A stretch of DNA of 5,320 nucleotides from Gammaproteobacteria bacterium (lineage in GTDB: Bacteria; Pseudomonadota; Gammaproteobacteria; GCA-001735895), in contig WGBK01000278.1 of assembly GCA_015494335.1 (NCBI GenBank), positions 1 through 5,320 on the forward strand, written 5' to 3'. Each line of letters starts with the position of its first letter. Positions within the stretch are counted from its first letter, which is position 1. Shown here piece by piece: positions 1-5,320 of the stretch. The notes under the pieces are model-generated. The model made no database searches, was not told the DNA's origin, and saw only the letters and a program-made list of their open reading frames with translations. A program made the translations under genes and the position numbers.

Positions 1-1406
1 GGGTTGAAGCGGTCGATGGCCAGCTTGTTCAGCGCGATCAGGTATTTGCCGTCCGGGGAGACGGAATCGCCTTCCATCGCAACCAGGTGGCCGATGTTGT
101 AGTGGATGTGCAGCTGATCCAGCACCTTGCCTTTACAGTAATCCCACTTGGTGACCATGGAATCCACATAGATGGAGGTGTAGACCACGCATTCCTTGGA
201 GTCATACTGGGTATGCAGAGGACCGAGGCCGACTTGTACCGAAGTATGCAGTGCATCCTTCATTGCAATGATCGGAATGCCATAGGGATCCTTGCCTTCG
301 AACTTCTTGTTCTTGATGGCCTTCTGGATCTTGTCCCAGCTGTACACCCAGGCATGGCTGTCGAGCTTGCCGGAAACGATGATGTACTTTCCGGTAGGGT
401 TGACATCGACACCGTGCGGGCTCTTCGGTTCGGGTACCAGATAGAGCAAACCTTCCTTGACCGCCTGCTGGATCGGGATCAGGTAGGAGCCGTTGACCTT
501 CTTGACCTTTCCGGCCTTGACCAGCTCCTCGGCCTTCTTCCAGTTGGTGATCTGCAGGAAGTCGGTGTCCTTTGCGGAACAGCCGGCCTCGAAGGGCGGA
601 CGGTTCTCACCGCCGACATATCGCTCGGTACAGAAGGAGTTGGTGAAACCCCAACCGTAGCTGGCGTTCTTGCCGGCGTCGGACAGATCCTGGGAGTAGG
701 GCGGCAACTCGAAGGTGAAGGAATTGGCCTTGTCGATACGGCCCTTCTTGTTGTCGAACTTCCAGTAGGTTACGCCACCGCGATATTTGTCGTTGAACTC
801 GGAAAGCGGTGTGAAACCGTCATCCAGAGGCGCCGCGTACTGGGCAGCAGACATGATGTACTCGGTATTGGGCGTGACGAAGGCGCCACCGTGCTCGGAC
901 TTGAAGAATGGGTTGGCCACGATCTGCTTGGTCTCGAAGTCCTTCAGGTCGATGACCGCGATACGGGGGTTGGCCTTGTCGTTGATGAACAGGTAACGAC
1001 CGTCGTAATCGCCCTTGGTTTCGGAGAAGGCCGGGTGGTGAGTGTCACCGAACTTGATCTTCATGCCCGGGTTGTCCATCTCCAGTACGGCCTTGGATTC
1101 GTCGTCGAAACCGTAGCCCTGCCACGGCTCCGGCGTGAATACGCCGATGTACTTGAGAATGCGCATGGACGGAACGCCATAGACGATGACATGTCCGCTC
1201 TGGCCGCCGGAGCTGAAGGCCAGATACTCGTCACGACCACCGGTAGGGGTATAGGTTTTGGCCGCCGCGAGAATATCCTTCTCGGTCAGGCCGCGCTCCT
1301 TCATGACCTCTTGCAAGGTCTGGCCAGCGAGGGCCGAGGTCGTCAGCCCGAGGCCGAGCCCCACGCCTATGACCGCCTTGGATAGTGTTTTCAGTCTTGG
1401 TTTCAT
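1..1406 (-). CDS. nosZ: Nitrous oxide reductase, Sec-dependent (clade II) type; C-terminus cut off by window edge
   Basis: Periplasmic multicopper enzyme that reduces N2O to N2, the last step of denitrification. About 468 codons are visible, covering the signal peptide and most of the seven-bladed propeller that carries the CuZ copper-sulfide centre. Residues 1-27 look like a Sec signal peptide: basic MKPRLK, a Gly/Leu-rich core, then ALA before G28, with no twin-arginine motif. Five motifs supply six of the seven expected CuZ histidines: DTHHPA (H123, H124), EHGG (H172), SPHG (H331), GPLHT (H398) and YNIGH (H440). The seventh (an EPHD-type motif) and the CuA cupredoxin domain would lie left of the window. 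Two ATGs are possible. The one at 1406 has AGGG 8 nt upstream; the one at 1412 would leave only 2 nt, so 1406 is preferred. The gene is preceded by two FNR-type boxes. Family identity is very secure; the clade call rests on the signal peptide and motif wording. Confidence 0.96.
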   Translation of the reverse strand, partial: MKPRLKTLSKAVIGVGLGLGLTTSALAGQTLQEVMKERGLTEKDILAAAKTYTPTGGRDEYLAFSSGGQSGHVIVYGVPSMRILKYIGVFTPEPWQGYGFDDESKAVLEMDNPGMKIKFGDTHHPAFSETKGDYDGRYLFINDKANPRIAVIDLKDFETKQIVANPFFKSEHGGAFVTPNTEYIMSAAQYAAPLDDGFTPLSEFNDKYRGGVTYWKFDNKKGRIDKANSFTFELPPYSQDLSDAGKNASYGWGFTNSFCTERYVGGENRPPFEAGCSAKDTDFLQITNWKKAEELVKAGKVKKVNGSYLIPIQQAVKEGLLYLVPEPKSPHGVDVNPTGKYIIVSGKLDSHAWVYSWDKIQKAIKNKKFEGKDPYGIPIIAMKDALHTSVQVGLGPLHTQYDSKECVVYTSIYVDSMVTKWDYCKGKVLDQLHIHYNIGHLVAMEGDSVSPDGKYLIALNKLAIDRFN

Positions 1407-1475
1407 TGTCATTACCCTGCTTAATGAAAAGTGTGTGTTCGGACCTCGCGATGATGCGAAATCCGGGACGGTGGA

Positions 1476-1481
1476 ATTCTC
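1476..1481 (-). promoter_or_regulatory. Predicted -10 element of the nosZ promoter
   Basis: On the minus strand this reads GAGAAT, matching TATAAT at 4 of 6 positions. If the FNR-type site centred at 1510.5 sits at -41.5, the usual position for class II FNR/DNR activation, this hexamer falls exactly at -12 to -7. The start of transcription would then be near 1469, leaving a leader of roughly 60 nt. This is inference from spacing; there is no convincing -35 box, as expected for an activator-dependent promoter. Confidence 0.45.
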
Positions 1482-1503
1482 GAGGCTGTGGCATTTTGTC
1501 GCA

Positions 1504-1517
1504 TTGATAAAGATCAA
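1504..1517 (-). promoter_or_regulatory. Proximal FNR/DNR-type binding site upstream of nosZ
   Basis: The sequence TTGATAAAGATCAA is a perfect match to the dyad TTGAT-N4-ATCAA bound by FNR, ANR and DNR family regulators. It ends 97 nt before the preferred nosZ start codon and lies 41.5 bp upstream of a plausible transcription start. It therefore most likely activates nosZ under low oxygen and/or nitric oxide. The sequence alone cannot tell an FNR/ANR oxygen sensor from a DNR nitric-oxide sensor, since both use the same core. Confidence 0.85.
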
Positions 1518-1523
1518 GCCGGA

Positions 1524-1538
1524 AGGGCAGTTTGCCCT
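1524..1538. repeat. Short inverted repeat between the two FNR-type boxes
   Basis: AGGGCA and TGCCCT form 6-bp arms around a 3-nt centre. It lies between the two FNR-type sites, about 6 bp upstream of the proximal one. It could be a small operator half-site pair or chance. No known regulator motif is recognised. Confidence 0.25.
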
Positions 1539-1553
1539 ATCCGTACAAAATGA

Positions 1554-1585
1554 GGGCCAAAGTTGATCTGCATCAACTTTGGCCC
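1554..1585 (-). terminator. Perfect 14-bp stem, 4-nt loop hairpin; possible terminator of the rhodanese transcript
   Basis: Positions 1554-1567 (GGGCCAAAGTTGAT) pair perfectly with 1572-1585 around a 4-nt loop. It begins 33 nt past the rhodanese stop codon. Reading leftward, the stem has a G/C-rich base and is followed by TCATTTTGTA, a short imperfect T tract. Reading rightward, no T tract follows. That asymmetry favours leftward intrinsic termination after the sulfurtransferase gene. The T tract is weak, so termination may be partial. The same palindrome contains a perfect FNR-type site at its centre, so its symmetry may instead, or also, serve protein binding. Confidence 0.45.
1563..1576 (-). 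promoter_or_regulatory. Distal FNR/DNR-type binding site
   Basis: TTGATCTGCATCAA is a second perfect TTGAT-N4-ATCAA dyad, centred at 1569.5, 59 bp upstream of the proximal site. Relative to the predicted nosZ start of transcription it lies near -100, a position where a second FNR-family dimer can assist or modulate activation. It could also drive its own leftward start near 1528, where a weak GATAGG-like -10 occurs. It is the core of a longer perfect palindrome. Confidence 0.75.
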
Positions 1586-1618
1586 CGATGAGACTTGGAA
1601 CTTTCGAGAAACTGCGCT

Positions 1619-2539
1619 TCAGAAGACCACGCGGGTTTGCATCGGATTGTCCTCGTACTGGGTCCACTGGTGCAGTGAGCCGTCGTAGATGCGAACCTTC
1701 GGCTGGCCCAGTACCTCGTGCAGCGCAAACCACACCGAGGAACACTCGTAGGCGCTGTTGCAGAACAGGATCAACTCGTCGTCGAGGTCGATGTTGAGAT
1801 CGCCGATGATGCGACGCAGACGTTCCGGCTTGAAATAACGCTGGGTTCCCTTTGCCGGCGTCAGGAACTTGTAAGGCAGCAGCTTCGCGCCCGGGATATG
1901 GCCATAGTCATAGACATAGGATTTCTTGTCGATGCCGATGTGGTAGCGCAGGTTACGGGTATCGATCAGTGTGATGCCCTTGCGCTTCAGGGCCGCCCGT
2001 ACCTGCGGCATGGTCGCGAGGATCTCCGGGTGCTCGGCGCCGACCTGGTAGTTGCCGGGCGTGGCGGGATGTGCCGGACGATCCACCAGGTCTTCCAGCG
2101 CGTCGACCCAGGCCGCATTGCCGCCGTCGAGCAGGGCCACATTGCCGAAGCCATAGAATTTGAAGTGCCAGTAGAGGCGCGCCGCGCCCGCCAGTTGTCC
2201 GGGCTTGTGGCCGGGCTGGGTGATGACGACCCGGTCATTGTTGTCGATGCCAAGCCGGCGCAGGAAGGTCTGGAACTGTTCGGCGGTTGGACGCATGCGG
2301 GTCAGTTCCTTGCCGTCGATGACGCGGTTGACACGCACGGTGCCGACATCGACAGGAATCGCGCCCTCGATATACCCCGTCTTGTCGAAGTTCTCCTTCT
2401 TGCGTACATCGAGGATCACCACGCCATCGCGATGCTCGATGAGCCAGTCGGCATCGATCAGCGGGGCGGGAAAGAAGGCGGCCTGCAGGGCTGGCGACAG
2501 CAGAAGCAGGGGCAGCAGAAGGCGGATGAATCGCGTCAT
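1619..2539 (-). CDS. Secreted tandem-domain rhodanese (sulfurtransferase)
   Basis: A 306-residue protein with two rhodanese domains, likely periplasmic. Residues 1-20 form a Sec signal peptide: MTRFIR, a Leu-rich core, then ALQA before A21. The N-terminal domain (about 25-155) has the LDVR motif (D44, R46), but its active-site loop near 107 has no cysteine, so it is presumably non-catalytic, as in classical thiosulfate or mercaptopyruvate sulfurtransferases. The C-terminal domain (about 170-300) has LIDTR (D193, R195), GHIPGA (213-218) and an active loop beginning at C260 (CNSAYEC). C260 and C266 are the only cysteines in the protein. Enzymes of this family move sulfane sulfur through a cysteine persulfide; the actual donor and acceptor are unknown here. 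The start is supported by GAGGA 7 nt before the ATG. It sits 70 nt after aat and upstream of nosZ, so a role in sulfur supply to the periplasm is conceivable but unproven. Confidence 0.9.
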   Translation of the reverse strand: MTRFIRLLLPLLLLSPALQAAFFPAPLIDADWLIEHRDGVVILDVRKKENFDKTGYIEGAIPVDVGTVRVNRVIDGKELTRMRPTAEQFQTFLRRLGIDNNDRVVITQPGHKPGQLAGAARLYWHFKFYGFGNVALLDGGNAAWVDALEDLVDRPAHPATPGNYQVGAEHPEILATMPQVRAALKRKGITLIDTRNLRYHIGIDKKSYVYDYGHIPGAKLLPYKFLTPAKGTQRYFKPERLRRIIGDLNIDLDDELILFCNSAYECSSVWFALHEVLGQPKVRIYDGSLHQWTQYEDNPMQTRVVF

Positions 2540-2546
2540 GACGGTT

Positions 2547-2551
2547 TCCTC
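2547..2551 (-). promoter_or_regulatory. Shine-Dalgarno of the rhodanese gene
   Basis: GAGGA on the minus strand lies 7 nt before the ATG at 2539. It fixes the start just ahead of the signal peptide and shows that the gene is translated independently of aat. Confidence 0.75.
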
Positions 2552-2568
2552 GGAAGATTCGGTTGCCG

Positions 2569-2604
2569 CTCATTGCAGCACCCGCTGGCGGTTCCCGCAA
2601 TGAG
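2569..2604. repeat. Inverted repeat between aat and the rhodanese gene
   Basis: CTCATTGC (2569-2576) and GCAATGAG (2597-2604) are perfect 8-bp arms around a 20-nt loop, which itself can form a small CCG/CGG stem. It takes up half of the 70-nt gap. No T tract follows on either strand, so it is not a typical intrinsic terminator. It could be an RNA processing or stability hairpin after aat, or an operator. No recognisable promoter was found in the rest of the gap. Confidence 0.4.
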
Positions 2605-2609
2605 GGAGG

Positions 2610-3290
2610 TCAATCGGGTTTGGCTTGATGCTGCGGAGCCCGATTCATCAGACGTTCGAGGCGGGCTTCGAATTCGCTGCGGGGGATCTCGCGCGCGCCG
2701 AGGCTGGCCAGATGGTCGGTGTACATCTGGCAATCGATCATGCCGTAGCCTCCTTGCTCGGACAGGGCCTTGAGACTGGCCTTGGAGGCATTGTCGGCAC
2801 GGCTGAACATGGATTCGCCGAAGAAGACCGAACCGATGGCCACGCCGTAGAGACCGCCGACCAGCCGCCCCTCGCGATCCCAGCATTCCCAGGAATGGGC
2901 ATGGCCGAGGGCGTGCAGCCGCCGGTAGGCGCGCAGCATCGGGCCGGTGATCCAGCTCCCGGGCTGGCCCGGCCGCGGTTCGGAACAGGCGAGCATGACA
3001 TCGCCGAAGCGTCGGTCGACGGTAATGCGGTAGGGCTCGCGCCGCAGGAAACGGCGCAGGCTGCGCGAGCTATGGAACTCCTCGGGAAACAGCACCATGC
3101 GCGGTGCCGGTGACCACCAGAGTATGGGTTCCTCGTCGCTGAACCAGGGGAAGATGCCCTTGCGATAGGCGGCAAGCAGCCATTCCGGCTCCAGGCTGCC
3201 GCCGGCGGCGAGCAGGCCGTTGGGTTCTTCCAGCGCGGCGCGGGTCGGCGGGAATCGCGGTGGCTGGTCGGGGTCGAGCCAGGGAATCAT
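2610..3290 (-). CDS. aat: Leucyl/phenylalanyl-tRNA-protein transferase
   Basis: Cytoplasmic enzyme that adds Leu or Phe from aminoacyl-tRNA to the N-terminus of proteins starting with Arg or Lys, marking them for ClpAP (bacterial N-degron pathway). At 226 residues it is close to E. coli Aat (about 234). Family motifs appear in order: PNGLLAAGGSL (23-33), AYRKGIFPW (41-49), WWSPAPR (58-64), SWITGPM (112-118), HALGHAHSWE (126-135), GGLYGVAIGSVFFGESMFSR (145-164), MIDCQ (184-188) and HLASLGAREIPR (193-204). E159 in FFGES and Q188 match the catalytic Glu and Gln described for the E. coli enzyme. The start MIPWLD is supported by AGAGGA 6 nt upstream. The ATG overlaps the stop of the preceding acyltransferase gene in an ATGA, indicating translational coupling. 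Identity is secure. Confidence 0.97.
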   Translation of the reverse strand: MIPWLDPDQPPRFPPTRAALEEPNGLLAAGGSLEPEWLLAAYRKGIFPWFSDEEPILWWSPAPRMVLFPEEFHSSRSLRRFLRREPYRITVDRRFGDVMLACSEPRPGQPGSWITGPMLRAYRRLHALGHAHSWECWDREGRLVGGLYGVAIGSVFFGESMFSRADNASKASLKALSEQGGYGMIDCQMYTDHLASLGAREIPRSEFEARLERLMNRAPQHQAKPD

Positions 3291-4450
3291 CTCGATTCCT
3301 CTCGCCGGTAGGGGCTGTGCGCCTGCCAGTAGGCACAGTAGTCGGCCACCTGTTCCCGCTCCGCCAGCAGATGACGGCGGATCAGGTGCCGGAAATCCTC
3401 GTTGGCCAGCCAGTGGGCGGAAACGGTGTGCGTCGGCAAGAAACCGCGCGGTACCTTGTGCTCGCCCTGGGCGCCGGGATCGAAGTGGCGCAACCCCCGT
3501 TCGATGCAATGCTCGATACCCTGGTAGTAACAGCATTCGAAATGCAGGAACTCATGGTGCTCGTCGCAGCCCCAGATGCGACCGTAGAGGCGCTCGCTGT
3601 CCTGCAGGAACAGCGAGCAGGCGATGATGCGTTCCTCGTCGGCCGGTCGCACGGTTACCACCAGCACCTGATCCCCGAGTTCCCTGCCGAGATGCCGGAA
3701 GAAATCAGCACTCAGGGTGGGCGCGCCGTACTTGCGATCGAATATGCCGGCGTAGAGCTGGTGGACGCGCCGCCATTCGTCGTCGGTCAACTCGTGACCG
3801 GGCTGGCGGCGGATGCGCAATCCGGATTGGGCCACATGGCGTCGCTCGCGGCGGATGTTCTTGCGCTTGGTGGAGCGCAGTGCGGCGAGAAAATCCTCGA
3901 AGCTCCCATAGCCCGGGTTGTGCCAGTGGAACTGGCAGTCCTGGCGCAGCAGCAGGCGCGGATCCTCGAGATCTTTCAGGCATTCTTCGCGTTCGAACAG
4001 CAGGTGCCAGCCGCTCAGCCCCTGCGCCTGGCAGAAGGCGATCGCCGAATCGACCAGTTGCTGCTTCAGTATCCGCCGTTGTTCCTTGTCAGCAATATTG
4101 CGCCGCAGCAGCAGCCGCGGGCCGGTGGCGGGGGTATAGGGCACGGCGCTGACCAGCTTGGGGTAGTAGTCGAGGCCGCTGCGCTGGTAGGCATTGGCCC
4201 AGGCGTGGTCGAAAACCAGTTCGCCATAGGAATTGTCCTTGATGTAGGCGGGCAGGGCAGCAACCAGTTGTCCGCCTTCCCTCAGCGTGAAATGGACCGG
4301 TTGCCAGCCCCAGGGCAACAGGCAGTCGTGCTGCTCCAGTCCGTTCAGAAAGGCGTGACGGGTAAAGGGGTAATCCGCCTCGCCGAGGGCGTCCCATTCC
4401 TCCGGGTCGATCTCGTCGAGGCGGTGGTGGATCGTCAGCGAATGACTCAA
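3287..4450 (-). CDS. FemAB-like/GNAT-fold acyltransferase of the DUF482 (COG3146) family
   Basis: A cytoplasmic protein of 387 residues, the usual size for this family, which is often labelled 'peptidogalycan biosynthesis protein' or 'GNAT family N-acetyltransferase'. The true substrate is not established. Family landmarks are the basic patch STKRKNIRRERR (193-204), FDRKYGAPTLS (237-247), YGRIWGC (289-295), HFECCYYQ (303-310) and the signature GAQGEHK (326-332) followed by RGFLPTHTVSAHW. The fold resembles Fem aminoacyl transferases, which use aminoacyl-tRNA. The neighbouring aat gene encodes another GNAT-fold enzyme using aminoacyl-tRNA, which makes a related reaction possible (inference). 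The start is set at TTG, 1 nt after the trxB stop, giving SHSLTIHHRLDEID after the initiator. Beyond it the protein contains no methionine. The longer reading into trxB is low-complexity Pro/Arg and looks spurious. Only a weak Shine-Dalgarno is visible, so translation probably depends on ribosomes finishing trxB. Confidence 0.85.
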   Translation of the reverse strand: MSHSLTIHHRLDEIDPEEWDALGEADYPFTRHAFLNGLEQHDCLLPWGWQPVHFTLREGGQLVAALPAYIKDNSYGELVFDHAWANAYQRSGLDYYPKLVSAVPYTPATGPRLLLRRNIADKEQRRILKQQLVDSAIAFCQAQGLSGWHLLFEREECLKDLEDPRLLLRQDCQFHWHNPGYGSFEDFLAALRSTKRKNIRRERRHVAQSGLRIRRQPGHELTDDEWRRVHQLYAGIFDRKYGAPTLSADFFRHLGRELGDQVLVVTVRPADEERIIACSLFLQDSERLYGRIWGCDEHHEFLHFECCYYQGIEHCIERGLRHFDPGAQGEHKVPRGFLPTHTVSAHWLANEDFRHLIRRHLLAEREQVADYCAYWQAHSPYRREESR

Positions 4451-4451
4451 C

Positions 4452-5320
4452 TCAGCTCTTGCCGGCTTCCTTCGCGTCGAGGTAACGCTCGGCGTCCAGT
4501 GCCGCCATGCAACCGGTGCCGGCCGAGGTAATGGCCTGGCGGTAGATGTGATCGCTGACATCGCCGGCGGCAAACACGCCCTCGATGCTGGTGGCCGTGG
4601 CGTTGCCCTCGGTTCCGGACTTGACCTGGATGTAGCCGTTGTTCAGTTCCAGCTGACCCTCGAAGATGGCCGTGTTCGGCTTGTGGCCGATGGCGATGAA
4701 CACGCCGGTGACCTCGATCTCCTTGGTGGAACCGTCCACGGTGCTCTTCAGGCGCAGGCCGGTCACGCCGCTGTCGTCGCCGAGCACCTCGTCCACGGTC
4801 TGGTTCCACTCGATGCGGATGTTGCCGTTCTTTTCCTTCTCGAACAGCTGGTCCTGCAGGATCTTCTCCGAACGCAGCTGGTCGCGACGGTGCACCAGCG
4901 TCACCTCGGCGGCGATGTTGGACAGGTACAGGGCTTCCTCGACAGCGGTGTTGCCGCCGCCGATGACCGCGACCTTCTGGTCCTTGTAGAAGAAACCGTC
5001 GCAGGTGGCGCAGGCGGAGACGCCGCGGCCCTTGAACTTTTCCTCGCTTTCGAGGCCGAGGTACATGGCGCTGGCGCCGGTGGCCACGATCAGCGCGTCG
5101 CAACTGTATTCGCCCTGGTCGCCGACCAGGCGCTTGGTCTCGCCCTTGAGATCCACGGTATGGATATGGTCGAACAGGATCTCGGTATCGAAGCGCTCGG
5201 CATGTTTCTGCATGCGCTCCATCAGGGCCGGGCCGGTCAGGCCTTCGGGATCGCCGGGCCAGTTGTCGACCTCGGTGGTGGTCATCAGCTGTCCGCCGGC
5301 CTGCATGCCGGTGATCAGCA
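4452..5320 (-). CDS. trxB: Thioredoxin reductase, N-terminus cut off by window edge
   Basis: Cytoplasmic FAD-dependent homodimeric flavoenzyme that uses NADPH to reduce thioredoxin. About 288 residues are visible. By comparison with E. coli TrxB roughly 36 N-terminal residues, including the first FAD-binding GxGxxG motif, lie beyond the right edge. Visible landmarks are LITGMQAGGQL at the edge, the flavin-domain motif ATGAS, the redox-active CATC pair (codons at 5010-5012 and 5001-5003), the NADPH-binding GGGNTA and HRR motifs, AIGHKPNT, and the C-terminal FAD motif GVFAAGDVSDHIYRQAITSAGTGCMAA. Similarity to the E. coli enzyme is strong throughout. The ATG near 5306 is internal, since the reading frame continues upstream in conserved sequence. 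It is followed directly by the DUF482 gene and then aat, an arrangement resembling the trxB-aat neighbourhoods of other gammaproteobacteria. Confidence 0.97.
   Translation of the reverse strand, partial: LITGMQAGGQLMTTTEVDNWPGDPEGLTGPALMERMQKHAERFDTEILFDHIHTVDLKGETKRLVGDQGEYSCDALIVATGASAMYLGLESEEKFKGRGVSACATCDGFFYKDQKVAVIGGGNTAVEEALYLSNIAAEVTLVHRRDQLRSEKILQDQLFEKEKNGNIRIEWNQTVDEVLGDDSGVTGLRLKSTVDGSTKEIEVTGVFIAIGHKPNTAIFEGQLELNNGYIQVKSGTEGNATATSIEGVFAAGDVSDHIYRQAITSAGTGCMAALDAERYLDAKEAGKS

Noticed and set aside
87..1385. Long plus-strand open frame (432 codons) opposite nosZ
   Set aside because: It is antisense to a clearly recognisable nosZ. Its translation is a Val/Leu/Gly-rich string with no family motif, typical of the shadow frame of a GC-rich gene.
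1407..1412. nosZ start at the upstream ATG (1412)
   Set aside because: AGGG would be only 2 nt from this ATG but is 8 nt from the next one at 1406. The difference is two residues and does not affect the signal peptide call.
1446..1459. TCGC/GCGA mini-hairpin in the nosZ leader
   Set aside because: Only 4 bp of stem; too small to distinguish from chance, and no riboswitch or attenuator features surround it.
1474..1485. Overlapping EcoRI and XhoI recognition sequences resembling a cloning linker
   Set aside because: The sequence continues naturally on both sides into the promoter region, and no vector sequence is visible. Chance is the simplest explanation.
1718..2773. Plus-strand open frame (351 codons) across the rhodanese gene and the end of aat
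   Set aside because: It is a shadow frame spanning two real minus-strand genes and their gap; no domain is visible and its end becomes low-complexity Arg/Gly sequence.
3291..3536. N-terminal extension of aat up to an upstream in-frame start near 3536
   Set aside because: The extension lies within the acyltransferase gene in another frame and has no similarity to Aat. The start at 3290 has a good Shine-Dalgarno and begins just before the conserved region.
3260..4531. Long plus-strand open frame (423 codons) opposite the acyltransferase gene
   Set aside because: It lies opposite the DUF482 gene, which has strong family signatures. The plus-strand product has no recognisable domain.
4451..4573. 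Start of the DUF482 gene inside trxB (TTG at 4573 or ATG at 4561)
   Set aside because: It would overlap trxB by over 100 nt and add a Pro/Arg-rich segment that mirrors the conserved trxB 3' end. No Shine-Dalgarno lies at a proper distance.

Overview
The window is a stretch of GC-rich proteobacterial chromosome. The TrxB and Aat proteins closely resemble gammaproteobacterial versions. Together with a nitrous oxide reductase, this suggests a denitrifying, possibly sulfur-metabolising, gammaproteobacterium; the species cannot be told from this window. All five genes lie on the minus strand, so transcription runs from high to low coordinates.

Right part (about 2610-5320): a tightly packed housekeeping run. 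It holds trxB (thioredoxin reductase, N-terminus cut by the window edge), a FemAB-like/GNAT acyltransferase of the DUF482 (COG3146) family that starts 1 nt after the trxB stop, and aat (leucyl/phenylalanyl-tRNA-protein transferase, N-degron pathway), whose ATG overlaps the upstream stop by 4 nt. These three look like one translationally coupled operon.

Middle (1619-2539): a secreted tandem-domain rhodanese (sulfurtransferase) with its own good Shine-Dalgarno. It lies 70 nt after aat, and that gap holds a hairpin-forming inverted repeat.

Left part (1-1618): a 212-nt regulatory gap followed by nosZ, the periplasmic copper enzyme that reduces N2O to N2. Its C-terminal CuA domain lies beyond the left edge. 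The enzyme has a plain Sec-type signal peptide with no twin-arginine motif, and its motifs fit the Sec-dependent (clade II, 'atypical') NosZ group. The gap contains two perfect FNR/DNR-type sites (TTGAT-N4-ATCAA) 59 bp apart. The proximal one is well placed to activate nosZ when oxygen is low. The distal one sits at the centre of a 32-bp perfect hairpin that may also terminate the rhodanese transcript.

The most interesting points are the anaerobic control region and a periplasmic sulfurtransferase next to an enzyme whose active site is a copper-sulfide cluster. A functional link between those two is a hypothesis only. There is no RNA gene, CRISPR array or mobile element in the window.
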